The position numbers were made by a program, and so were the translations under genes. A stretch of DNA of 64,000 bases, taken from Combretum micranthum (lineage: Eukaryota; Streptophyta; Magnoliopsida; Myrtales; Combretaceae). Location: the NCBI GenBank assembly GCA_024138025.1, contig JAMXBD010002737.1, positions 1 to 64,000 on the forward strand, given 5' to 3'. Below the pieces are notes generated by a model that saw only the letters and a program-made list of their open reading frames with translations, was not told where the DNA came from and ran no database searches. This document shows, one piece after another, positions 26,701-37,637 of this stretch (its first letter is position 1; each line of letters starts with the position of its first letter).

Positions 26701-29149
26701 AATAGAGGACTTAATTTAAGTGCATCTAAAATAATTAAGAGGACTAACATGAAAATACATGCTAATTATTTAAATATAATTGCATTTTGACATTTACACT
26801 TTATATATGGTGAGAGTGAAAGAGATGTCTACCATTCTTGGAAAAAAAAAATCTATAAAAATATAATTTAGACAAAAGTTTTCTTAAATACCATTGCTAT
26901 ATCACATGTTGAGGGTGGGATACATAATTTTATATGTGTATCATATAATCAAGATGCGATATAATGATTTAGGCTAATTGTGTATTACATCTTAGATGAA
27001 CAATACAATGATCGTATTTAGGTAATTCATTTGATCTAAATTGTATTTAAATATATTTTTTTAAAATTAATGGGTAAACATGAATTAATCTCCTTTAATT
27101 ATATATATTGTTTTTTTTTAATTTTACTTACCTATATTAAATTAGATCCACATGGGACATATACGGTACAAAAAGTTGAAAGATCGAAAACATTAGGGTT
27201 ATAGAAAAAAAGAGGAAGCAAGTTTGACAATTTTCTTCCCGTCTATCTATCTTATGTGTCTATTTTCAGCATCCAACAAATGTTTTTGACATAGAAAATT
27301 TATATATATATATGTATGAAGTGTAAAAATCTAAAAAATACGTATGTAAAGTCAAAAGATTGAATCTAATTAACCCTAAAAATTAGGAAAAGAAAGAAAC
27401 TAGAAAACTTGAATTGCAAATCATTAAAAATGAGAGGACTAATTTTGCAGTGTCTAATGTTTATATTATTTTTATACCATTCATTTTTGAGATAACGTGG
27501 GAAATCCAAATATCTTTTTCCGCTGTGCAGCGTGGTGTTAGTAAAATAACAAATTGTGGGTGGAAGCAATTCTTTTAAGATCCTAATCCTATCCTCACTT
27601 TCATTAAATAATCCAGCAGCATCGCCACAAAACCCACTTTTATCGATTTTTAAAATGGGTTTTACTTTAACTAAATAAATTAATTTAATAGATTATTCCA
27701 TACTGCCATTAACCAGATTGTCCATTATATTATTAAAAAACAACTTTTATAATCTAAATTAGATTATGATTTTAATGGTTAGATATAAATCTAGATGATT
27801 TTATCAATAAGATCTAAATTAAATATTTAGTCTATTAGATGATTTTAAAGGGAAGTGTTTGAAAATCATTAGTTTGATGATGCAATGATTTCAAACAGAG
27901 TGGTGCAATATGATAACAATATGTAAGGAAATAAAAGATTGTAATTGAGTTGAATTGATAATCTTGTATAATTTTCCAGAAAAAAAGATAGTACAGAGTT
28001 AAGATCTAAGCATCTTCCTTATTTCCATTGTGGGTCTTCTCAACTATTAGATTCCAAATACAATAAAGTGATGCTTATTTGAAAGTAATTTAAAAAGAAC
28101 AAGGGAATTCAAAGCATCACTTCAACATGAGCACTAGATTACTTTGAATGAAGTGTTGAGACTCTTAGCTAGTGGCATTAGTACTAATTTTTCAATGGAA
28201 TGATTGGAGTCTCAATTTTTTCTCTATTATAATAATTATAACAAAATAGAAAATCTCAAAAGTAGGTAGACCCTTTTTTTTTTTTTTTTTAATGTCATGA
28301 AATAGTAGGAACACTGAATAAGTAATTGTGAATGGCATATGATGAAGTAGCAGCAGATAGTTGTCATAGGATATATGTAGAATTAAATCAATCTTCCATT
28401 TATTTTTTAACGCATAGGATGTTGATTGTCATATATAGAATAATGTCTGGTTTTCGGATGAATATATACTGGGTACAAAGTTAATATATAAGTATAAAAA
28501 TTTATTCTATCAGATACACACACACACACACATAATCAGTAAGAATACAATCTATACAGGAAATTTGAGACAATAAATAGTATTTTCATCTTTTTATGCA
28601 ACCAAAGATTAATGGTCCTTTTGTGGGTGCAATTAGTGATGTTCCTTGACTGATGGGTCCAATACAATACCATCTGATTTTGAGACAAAAGTTACATGGA
28701 AAATGGTTGTGGTAAATGACAGATATTGGTGGTAGCAAGGAAAAAAGGAAGTGCTCTCTCATATCACCTGCCACCATTATTGTTTTCTTATGAAGCTCAA
28801 CACTATAAGCTTGGGGATCTCTTATTGCTTAGAGATTAGGTCCGGTATCCTCGTCAGCCATCACTCTATCTTCTTTTGTTTTACTTTACTTTTGTTTTTT
28901 TTTTTTTTTGGCCCCATGTAGACCATGCGTTGATGACACGTGCATAGTTTTAAGACCTAGCAATTTAATTTGTTTAGGTGGAGAATTATTACATTAGTGC
29001 CTGTAATTTTCTTTCACGTAAATACTTGCTAAGATTATATAAACATCTTAGAACCTTATTAAGTGTCTTACTATATAATCGTGGAATAATCAATGCTAAC
29101 GTTTTGGAAAAAGTTTTGGGCTAATTTTATTGGGAAAATTTTAGGATTA

Positions 29150-29320
29150 CGTCATTAATTTTGATGGGATCAGTTTCGTTAGCTATCTAACGACTCACGC
29201 TATATCTAATTGTGATCGTACCACTGAGATAGTTAATATTACAATTACTATATTTAGTTTAATGGTTAGATAATTGATTGGATGGTCCTGACGATAAAAC
29301 TGTAGAAGCTCTTATTTTAT
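29150..29320. repeat. Dispersed MITE-like element, best copy
   Basis: The fullest copy. It has 'gatgggatcagtttcgttag', 'ctatatctaattgtgatcg', 'caattactatatttagttta' and 'attgattggatggtcctga'. The outer 'gatgggatcag' and the inner 'ggatggtcc' give weak inverted-repeat ends. Confidence 0.55.
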
Positions 29321-30136
29321 TTATGCCTATAAAACATTGAAATGATATTACTTTAAGAGCAATTGGTTTTGTATTAGAAAGTGGCTTTAAAAGTTCATAA
29401 TGTGGTGTGTAATTTTTCTATTTGATTTTACTTTTCTCTTTTCTCCCTATCATTATACTAGGGATATAAATACGTCGAATTGAGATGATATAATACTTTG
29501 ATGATGCTTGGCCTAGAATTTTAAAGCTTGAGATTGTCCTTATCTTCCTAGGTTTGGACTTTTGAATTTAAACCCAATTCGAAATAGCATTAAATAAATT
29601 CAAAATCTAGTTGATCAAAATTATTTGCATGTTTTATCTAACCAGATTTTTAATTTTTCTTTTATTCCATATTGTTAAGGATACTCGATTGGAACTCAAG
29701 TAAATATCTAATCATATTTAAATAGTTCATGTGGTTTGATTTATTTACACCCTAATTGTGATTCTTAATTACACATCTAGGCATCTTAATATCCATTGTT
29801 TGCATATATTTATATTAGACATATTAGATTAGCAATCATAATTAGATTGGATGTGATATATTAGATTCGATATTTAATATTAGATTAGGAATTTATTAAG
29901 ATATTATTGGACCAACATCCCAGGATAGGCATCGTTTGCATGGCATTGGACTTTGACAACGTAACGCAACCTCCATACACCACGGTGGGGTAATACTAAT
30001 AATAATACAATCCTCCAGTACGTCAAGCTCATTGGGAGTTCGTGAATTCGTTTCGTTGCTCCACCTTTCCATCTTTCTTGTATATTTTATTAATTAAATA
30101 TGAATTTTATTAAATCTAAATTGCCTTGTTGATGTA

Positions 30137-30148
30137 TAATAATAATAA

Positions 30149-30190
<42 letters not shown>
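30137..30190. repeat. (AAT)n microsatellite
   Basis: Array of AAT units with one interruption, seen directly. Confidence 0.9.
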
Positions 30191-30191
<1 letters not shown>

Positions 30192-31486
30192 GATGCATAT
30201 TCGGTCCACCGTAGTGCTTTCCTAGTCAGGTGAGAGATAGAAAGGTCTGTCATATATGTGTACATTCTCATGACATTTTTCACGTCTAACAAAGGAATTT
30301 AGAAAAGTGTAAGCAAATAGGAAGAGTAAAATGAATTTAAGATAGAACCAAATTTGGGGAAATCCTAAATAATTATCTAATAAACTTGACTTCGTTGCAT
30401 GTAATATTTTAAATTTTAAAAGTTATAAATAGTTTAAATTTGAATCAATTGGCAAACATAAAATGTTTGCTTTTTCAATTAAACGAAAATATTTGGATTA
30501 AATTTATGGATATTAAGTATACTTTAATAAATTCAAGGTGTATTAAACTTAGAATATTTAATAAATAATCACTTTTTAATTTGGATGGAGTATGTTTCAT
30601 CTTGATGCCAGATGTTTTGCTGCATTTAAATAAGCCACTGCTATATCCAGTTTTCCTACATGAATTTATTAGAAATCATGAGGCCCCACTGCCCACAGAT
30701 ATCCAAATATATATAGAGATAAAAGATATACCAGACCTATATATGGACTGAATGAATCAGTTATATCAATTCACATTTATTTATATATTTTCTTTTGGTA
30801 AACGGGATTTAAATTTGTTATTTTAATTTTTTTTTTATAATTTGTAGTTAAATTTTAATAAAAAATTCGTTAGATATTTGATAACTTTCACGATTCAGTT
30901 GAGCCAAATAAATATATATTATTAACTAACCAAAATCCAATATCTTCCCGGACCGTTTCCCTTACTTATACAGACTCAGTGTCCGTTCTTGATGCCACAA
31001 TGGTATCGTGCCATTCATTTATTTCTTTTTCCCTTTCCAACGTTTCAAGTAAAGAAATATAAATTCCTCGTGACACTGACATTGAGAAAGATCCCACCTG
31101 ATATTATATATCAGGTGTATATATTACTCGTGATATTGTATATTATTTTAAAAACTATTATTATTTTATTTATGAGAACTTTCATCTTGTAATCGTGATA
31201 TTATATATTATTTTAAAAAATACTTATTTTCTTATTTATGAGAATTTTCAGTGTTTTGTTATAGAATCATACCATTAATATTATCAAAATTAAATTAATT
31301 ATAAAATAAATTAGTGTAAAAGAAATTAAAAAATTCATCATGATTGGAAAAGATGGCATCATATAATTTTTCTCTATCTATATAAAAATAATTAATAATT
31401 ATCCAGTATATATTTGTGTGTAATAGCTATTGATTATTCTTTCACATTTCATGACAGGACACCTATATCTGTAAACGCCATGCGTA

Positions 31487-31494
31487 ACACGTGT
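31487..31494. promoter_or_regulatory. G-box / ABRE-like site upstream of the NPF gene
   Basis: The palindrome ACACGTGT, in the context aacacgtgtcc, lies about 510 bp before the transporter ATG. ACGTG cores bind bZIP/bHLH factors and act in abscisic-acid or light responses; a role here is inferred from motif and position only. Confidence 0.4.
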
Positions 31495-31821
31495 CCCCCA
31501 TTTGCCAAGAGTTCCATAGTAACGTAAACTCAGATACTATATATTTGTGAAACTAAATTTACCCGGGAATATTTCATCATGATAACTATATGTCGACATT
31601 TTATCTTAGATATTTCTCGATTGTGTCGATATGTCGAAACTAGATTGATAAACGGGAAGTGGGTTGGAATTTCTAAGATTTTTAGCATTTTATCGAGTAT
31701 CTAATGTGCCATTATGCCTTGAATTATTAGGGAAAGTAGGAACTAGATCATCTTTTTTTGACCCTACACATATTGAATAGAAAGGAAACATGATGCGAGA
31801 TCATATGTAGTCTGTACTGTT

Positions 31822-31831
31822 TTATATATAT
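31822..31831 (+). promoter_or_regulatory. Candidate TATA box of the NPF gene
   Basis: TTATATATAT lies about 170 bp upstream of the ATG, followed by an as-1-like TGACG and a GA-repeat leader (about 31871-31887). Position and composition fit a core promoter. Confidence 0.45.
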
Positions 31832-32000
31832 GGATGACGTTCAATTACTTTGCCCCAGCAACTGATAGCACAGAGAGAGAGAGAGAATCTTGATTTATGT
31901 TGGTTTTGCTTTTTTGTCCACTTACTCTTAATAGCTTCTTGTTTTATTATATATATTGTTTCTTGGCTTTGATTCTTGTTCCTTCCATGTTTAGAGGAAA

Positions 32001-35000
32001 ATGGGGTTCAACAAATCATGTGTTCTTCTCATAGGTAAGCAGTTCCTACCTTCATTTTTATTTCCTTCATGGGTTATTCTATGATTTCATTGACATTTCC
32101 ATTCTATCTGTATTATTTGGTAGTATTTTAAGAGTATCATCTGACTGTTTTCATAAATTTTCTCAAATTGTATGTAAAGTTAAGTACATATATGCCTTTT
32201 TTTCCCTTATTATTACAATTTGTTGATAGTGATTGCTGGAATGGAGAGGTTTGCATTTAAAGGGGTGGCATCAATTTGGTGACATATCTCACAGATGTTG
32301 TCAAAATGAGCAATTCTTCAGCAGCTAAGATGGTGAATAGTTGGTGTGGATTGACATCAATGTTTCCACTTTTGGTTGCACCATTGGCTGATTCTTATTG
32401 GGATAGATATTCTACTATCGGCCTCGTCTTTCTTTTACATTGCTGTGAGTAACAACCTTCTTTCCTTTGCTCTCCTTCTCCTTCTTCATGGTGAAACAGT
32501 GTTTGTTAAATTATGATGTCAGGAATTAAAAAAAGTATAACATGATCTATTTTTTGCATGTTTAAGGTATGATCATCTTACTAATTTGTCTTGTTAGATC
32601 ATTTTTGTATTTAATGATGTAAATTGTAGAACTTATGTCTACCAGTACATATATTTTATTTGTTGAAAGATTTATAGAAGTTACACCTAGAATCTTGGGA
32701 ACCTTAGGCAATCACATTCATGTTTTGTTAAGGTCATTTTTGCTTGTTTAAGGTGTGATCATCTTACTAAGGTTGTAGTATCATGCTAAAATATTATAAG
32801 TTTAAAGAGGAGCCAAAATTCCACGTTCTTACTAGCTTTATATCTTCATTGTTTATAACTTGATTTCGAGTTACTTGCATCGGGTTTTATTTTAAATATC
32901 ATCTTCAATCTTCTATGTATATATTTGTACCCCAATACAAGCATGTTCATAAAGTACCGAGGATTTTCACTAGTTTCATGTTTATAGAAAAATTTATGGT
33001 CCCATTATGTTTTTAACAAAACAGTCTTATTACTTTTTTAACTAATTATGATCACACCACTAAAATTTAATATATCAATTATTTGAATAGCTAGACGAGT
33101 AACTAGATGATCCATCAACTGGATCATAAAACTTGTGAGGATATATTACTTTTGAATGGATGGAAAAAAGAAAGCAGGGTCATAAGGGGCCGAACCTCTA
33201 AAGCATTTTGCTGTTTCACAAGTCGCTTTTACTTGGATTATGATGCACCAACCAGTTAGTGGAAGCAGATTATGAATTTAAATTGAAAATCTACGTAGGA
33301 TGTGCAAGCCTCTATTTCCTAAAAGTGTCGATGCTTATTAGGAGTAATAGTAACAGCATGGCGAATACTTTAAACAAGATAGGTACCGAAAATGAAATTG
33401 TTTGGCTTCAGACTCAGCATAGAATCGTTTTTTGTCCTTTAGAACCTGAGTTATTTATTGATCTTTGCACTGATTGGACTACCGTCATAATGTGCATTAA
33501 CAAGCATAGAAAGCGATATGTTCCTACTATATTTTTGGCTGAAATAATCGATACAAGAAAGGAAAAATATTCAATATGTATTACAATTCATGTGTATATT
33601 ATACGTGATATCTATTGAAGCCTTTTTCTACAAGAATAGGGATAAATTCTATACCGGAAAAAAAAAAATTCATTTTTTATTTACATAAGTGGGGAGTGGG
33701 ACCTATTCCATTTTCATGCTTACTGGGTTATCGGTTATGTTCTTTTTCAGTTGAAATTGACATGGTTTACGGTTTTATGTTATTTCAAAAGAAATGTTGA
33801 GTATGGTTCCGTTTGAAACTATGTGAAATTTCTATTCTCAGGCGGTTCCTTTTTGGTTTGTGCAGGGTCTCGTGTCATTAACATCGACCGCTTTGGCATC
33901 GTCACAGCATCCTAAAAGTGATTCTGGTTCATTTGGGTTTCTTTTCTGGTCTCTTTGTTTGATTTCAGTAGGTCTAGGAGGATATAATCCTTCTTTACAA
34001 GCTTTTGGAACTGATCAACTTGAAAATGAAGAGGAATTGCCTAGTAGCAATGATGACAAGAAATCCGACAAGAAGAGCTTGTTCTTCCGATGGTGGTATT
34101 TTGGCATATGTACTGGCAGTCTCCTGGGGACAACGATTCTATCCTACATCCAAGATACGGTTGGTTGGGTACTAGGTTTTGCTTTACCAACAGGAGCAAT
34201 GCTGACATCAATCATGCTTTTTTCTTGTGGAAGCAAAATATATATCTACAAGCAGGATAAAAATGTCAGCGTTACTCCTTTCCGCAGCCTAATTAAGGTC
34301 ATCAAATTTGTTGCTTCTAAGGTTTCAAGTAGACAGATCACATTATCTGATGAAAAACTCAATTTAGTTGAGCTTGAGTGAGTTTTCCAACCTCTCCAAT
34401 ATATATATATATATTATATTTGTAGGAATGTAAGTCTTTCCCTCTTATGGCTTGATTATTTGTCCACAGGCTGCAAGAAAAACCTCTTTGTGAAAACACT
34501 CTCTCTTTGGAGAAAGCTCCAGAGAACAATCCGAAGAGCAGATCTTCCCTGCTAGCAAATGCAAAAGTTGTACTCCGATTATTGCCTATATGGACCATGC
34601 TTCTTATGTTTGCGGTAATCTTCCAACTACCAGCTACATTCTTTACCAAACAAGGCATGGTGATGAAGAGAAACATAGGAAGCAACTTCAAGATCCCACC
34701 CGCGACACTTCAGAGCGCCATCACATTGTCCATTATCTTACTAATGCCTTTATATGACAAGATGTTGATCCCTATCATCCAGGTATTTACCCGGAACGAG
34801 AAAGGAATAAATGTGATGCAGAGGATGGGAATTGGTATGTTCCTCTCCATCATAGCCATGGTAATTGCTGCATTAGTTGAGATGAAAAGGCTTGAGATCT
34901 CACGAAATGCTCAAGGTCTAGGATTGAATGCTGAGCAAGCAAAGATAAGCATCTTTTGGTTACTGCCCCAGTACATCTTACTAGGCGTGTCGGATGTTTT

Positions 35001-35305
35001 TTACCGTCGTCGGGATGCAGGAGTTCTTTTACAGTGAAGTTCCATTGAGGATGAGAACAATGGGGTTTGCACTATACACAAGTGTTTTTGGTGTTGGGAG
35101 CTTTTTGAGTGCACTCATGATACAAATCACTGAGGTTTTCACAAGGGGGCATAATTGGTTCTCGGATGACATGAACAAGGCGCAGTTAGATAAATACTAC
35201 TGGCTTTTGGCAGTAGTCAGTACATTAGGCTTGTGGTTGTACATAATCTTGTGTTATCTTTTTAAAGGTAGGAATCAGATGGAAGATGATGAAGGCTGTA
35301 ATTGA
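32001..35305 (+). CDS. NPF5.8: NRT1/PTR family transporter, NPF5.8/NPF5.9-like, four exons with three frame changes
   Basis: Proton-coupled oligopeptide transporter fold (MFS, normally 12 membrane helices), predicted in a membrane; the substrate cannot be read. Exons: 32001-32034 ([11 protein letters not shown]), 32230-32444, 33866-34377 and 34470-35305 (stop TGA). Joints give [34 protein letters not shown] and LVELE-LQEKPLC. Family blocks include [63 protein letters not shown] and QEFFYSEVP. The order and wording match Arabidopsis NPF5.8 as I recall it, including the short N-terminus and AGxER instead of ExxER. Three frame changes occur: one base missing near 32270 (caattt, expected caaattt), a shift at about 32417-32422, and an extra T in the T6 run at 34997-35002. 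Conservation resumes after each, so assembly indels are likely; a recent pseudogene is the alternative. Confidence 0.88.
32445..33865 (+). other. 1.4-kb intron of the NPF gene
   Basis: Donor gct|gtgagt and acceptor tttgtgcag|GGT, chosen because they join FFYIA to GLVSLTS. It holds a copy of the MITE-like family (about 33040-33140) and an unusually open stretch at 33259-33618 (119 codons) followed by 33615-33800. I do not recognise that protein; it could be a relic of organelle or transposon origin. Confidence 0.6.
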
Positions 35306-35752
35306 CTTTTATGATGAAGTTGGGTAGCATTTCTTGAGAGGATTCATGATCAGTGTTAGACTTAGTGGTTTGTCCAACTTAGTGGCTAGGAACTTGCTCC
35401 AACTTTGGATTTTATGCCTCTATGTTGGAAAGGAAAATACAATTATTATAATCACATATTTAAATTTTGTGAAGAAAACCTATGAGATCTTGCAATTTAA
35501 ATTTGTGTTCATATCTAAACAATTTTATCATTTTCATCTAGCTTTCAGGTATGTTGCATAAGCTTTAATTTGGTATCGAGAATTATTTCTTTCAACTTTT
35601 GAATAATCCTAGACAAGACAATGAGTTCTATTGATTTTCTATCTGATTACATATTATTTAGTTCTCTATTTATTTAATTTTTTTTGCTAAAGATGATGTT
35701 TCTGTGCTTTTTTAGCCTCCGACAAAAGTCTATTGATTTTTGAATTAAAATG
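35306..35752. other. NPF 3' UTR and flank
   Basis: AT-rich DNA with no gene. The transcript end probably lies within the first 200-250 bases, but no decisive poly(A) signal is visible. Confidence 0.5.
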
Positions 35753-37620
35753 TGTTGGTCCAAAAATTAATAAGTACGAGTGAATTGGTTATTTCCAAAG
35801 TTTAAAACTTTTTCTTACAATTAATAAAACAACCCCTTTTGTTTTATGCAAACAATAATATAAAACGCTTATCAGTAAACAATAATAATGCGAAAATATA
35901 AAAAAAAAGTAAAGGATGCTAAGGATTTGATATTTCACACTAGTTTGTTCCATCATATCTAATTAAAATGATGAGAGCAGAAATAGTTGAAAAATATAAT
36001 GGGTCAATTCTTTGTAGTTAGCCTATCTAACTTACCAAGCTAATTATTGATCTACAAAGTTATTTGTCAGTTTCTCATATGATCGATCTCATCAAAATAT
36101 AAAGAAAGTGGACGAATAAAAGAATATGAAAGTTTTTCTCGAATAATTTTGCTCAAAGCTACAAAAGAAATTTATACATAAATTGTAAGCTCTAGTTGAA
36201 GGCTAAAAAGGTATCTTTTGAGTAACACTTTGAACTTTGTCACAAAATAATGTAAGAACAAGTTCTTGAACAGTAAAAGTAATTCAACTTTTTCTTTCTT
36301 TCTTTCTTCCTTTTTTTTTTTTTTTGGTTATGTTCAATCCGGACACGTCATTTCCCTTTTATATGAAACTTCTTTAATCTTCAACTCCTTTAAAGTAATC
36401 TAAAATTTGAATATTTTTTAGTGGGAAGATGGATAAGCTTAAGAGATATCCTTCAAGAATTCTTTGACATTTTGTTGATATTTCTCTGATATATTTGAAC
36501 TTGCCTTATTGATATATGCTTCAAATGTTGTGGTTTGAATTTTTAAAATCGAACTTCCTAATATTTAAAAGCTTCCTTTGAAATATGGAGTATATGACTG
36601 AGTTGGAACCTTATCTTTCATTTAAAATTTATATAAAACATATCTCCATATTTTTCACCACACAATTATTTATATCTCCGTTATATCAGCTTAAAATTTA
36701 TCTCATAGATTTATTTTTATAACTCCCATCTATTTTAGAAATGAATTCCCTCAAACTATCTCCAACAATATGATTTATCTTATCCAAAATTCAAATTCAA
36801 ATTAACTGAAATTTTTCTTGTACATAATTTTCCACCAGGCTTCCTTATTTTTCTCTATAACTTCATAAAAAAAATGTAACTTGACATACGAAATCTTCAA
36901 ATTCAATGATTTCCGAATTGCCCCATTATAGAATTCAAGCTTGCTGCCTTGTGGAGTTGTCTGCTTTCTTTTAAATTTCTAGCTTCTTAAAATAAAAAAA
37001 ATTCTCCGGACACTCAATACTAAAAACAAAACCAGAAACTATATCTAAACCTTTATACTTTGATATATGAAAAGCTGCTTACCAAATGATTCTTTTTAAT
37101 TATATGCTAAACATATAAATAATTCCAGAGGGAGATAAAACCCATTTTAATGGTGTTGGGGTCTGGAGTATATCTTAAATGGGGAGAAATCCAATAGGCT
37201 TTATGAAGGATTACACAAATGAATTTTTTGACATAATCTATAACCAAAAACCTTAAGGCAATGGGTTAATGGGTCTTTCCTTTTTATAAACTATTCACAG
37301 AAGATCCATATTCTCTATGTGAGTTTCTCACATTTGCACCCTAATAAATAAAACACATCGAATATATTACCTAAATATATTTGGCATGTAGAGCTTTGTC
37401 TTCAAATGAATTATTCTTCTAACTTAATCCAACAAATAAAATAAAATTATCCAAATCCATATGGATCACAAGTGGCCTCTGAATAAATAAATTTATCACA
37501 TAAATTCCTTATTTTTTCTTTAAACATATATACTTAAATTATTTGCACACTTCATAAACATGTCGATAAATACTAAAAATATTTTATTACCATCAAAACC
37601 AAACTAGAAAAAACCTAACA
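35753..37620 (-). mobile_element. Copia-type LTR with adjacent polypurine tract, internal region missing
   Basis: The left end TGTTGGTCCAAAAATTAATA parallels, in inverted sense, the right end of the solo LTR at 13550-15190 (TGTTGGCCCCAAATAATAAT on its - strand). The right end, read on the - strand, is TGTTAGGTTTTTTCTAGTTT followed by ggttttgatggtaataaaa, matching the other end of that LTR. Directly outside it, on the - strand, lies CAAAGGGGGAGAATCTT (37621-37637), the typical copia polypurine tract. This is therefore a 3' LTR read on the - strand. No pol sequence could be recognised to the right, so the element looks truncated. A (CTTT)n/poly-T run at about 36295-36325 lies inside. Confidence 0.6.
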
Positions 37621-37637
37621 AAGATTCTCCCCCTTTG

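Larger units (their letters stand above)
24259..31480. other. Intergenic DNA, 7 kb, transposon-relic rich
   Basis: No supportable gene. It contains CT repeats (about 25321-25340), two further copies of the MITE-like family (about 26560-26700 and 29150-29320), a (CA)n run (about 28515-28533), an (AAT)n array (about 30137-30190) and several homopolymer runs. A tRNA-like or SINE-like relic is possible around 26245-26330. Confidence 0.6.
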
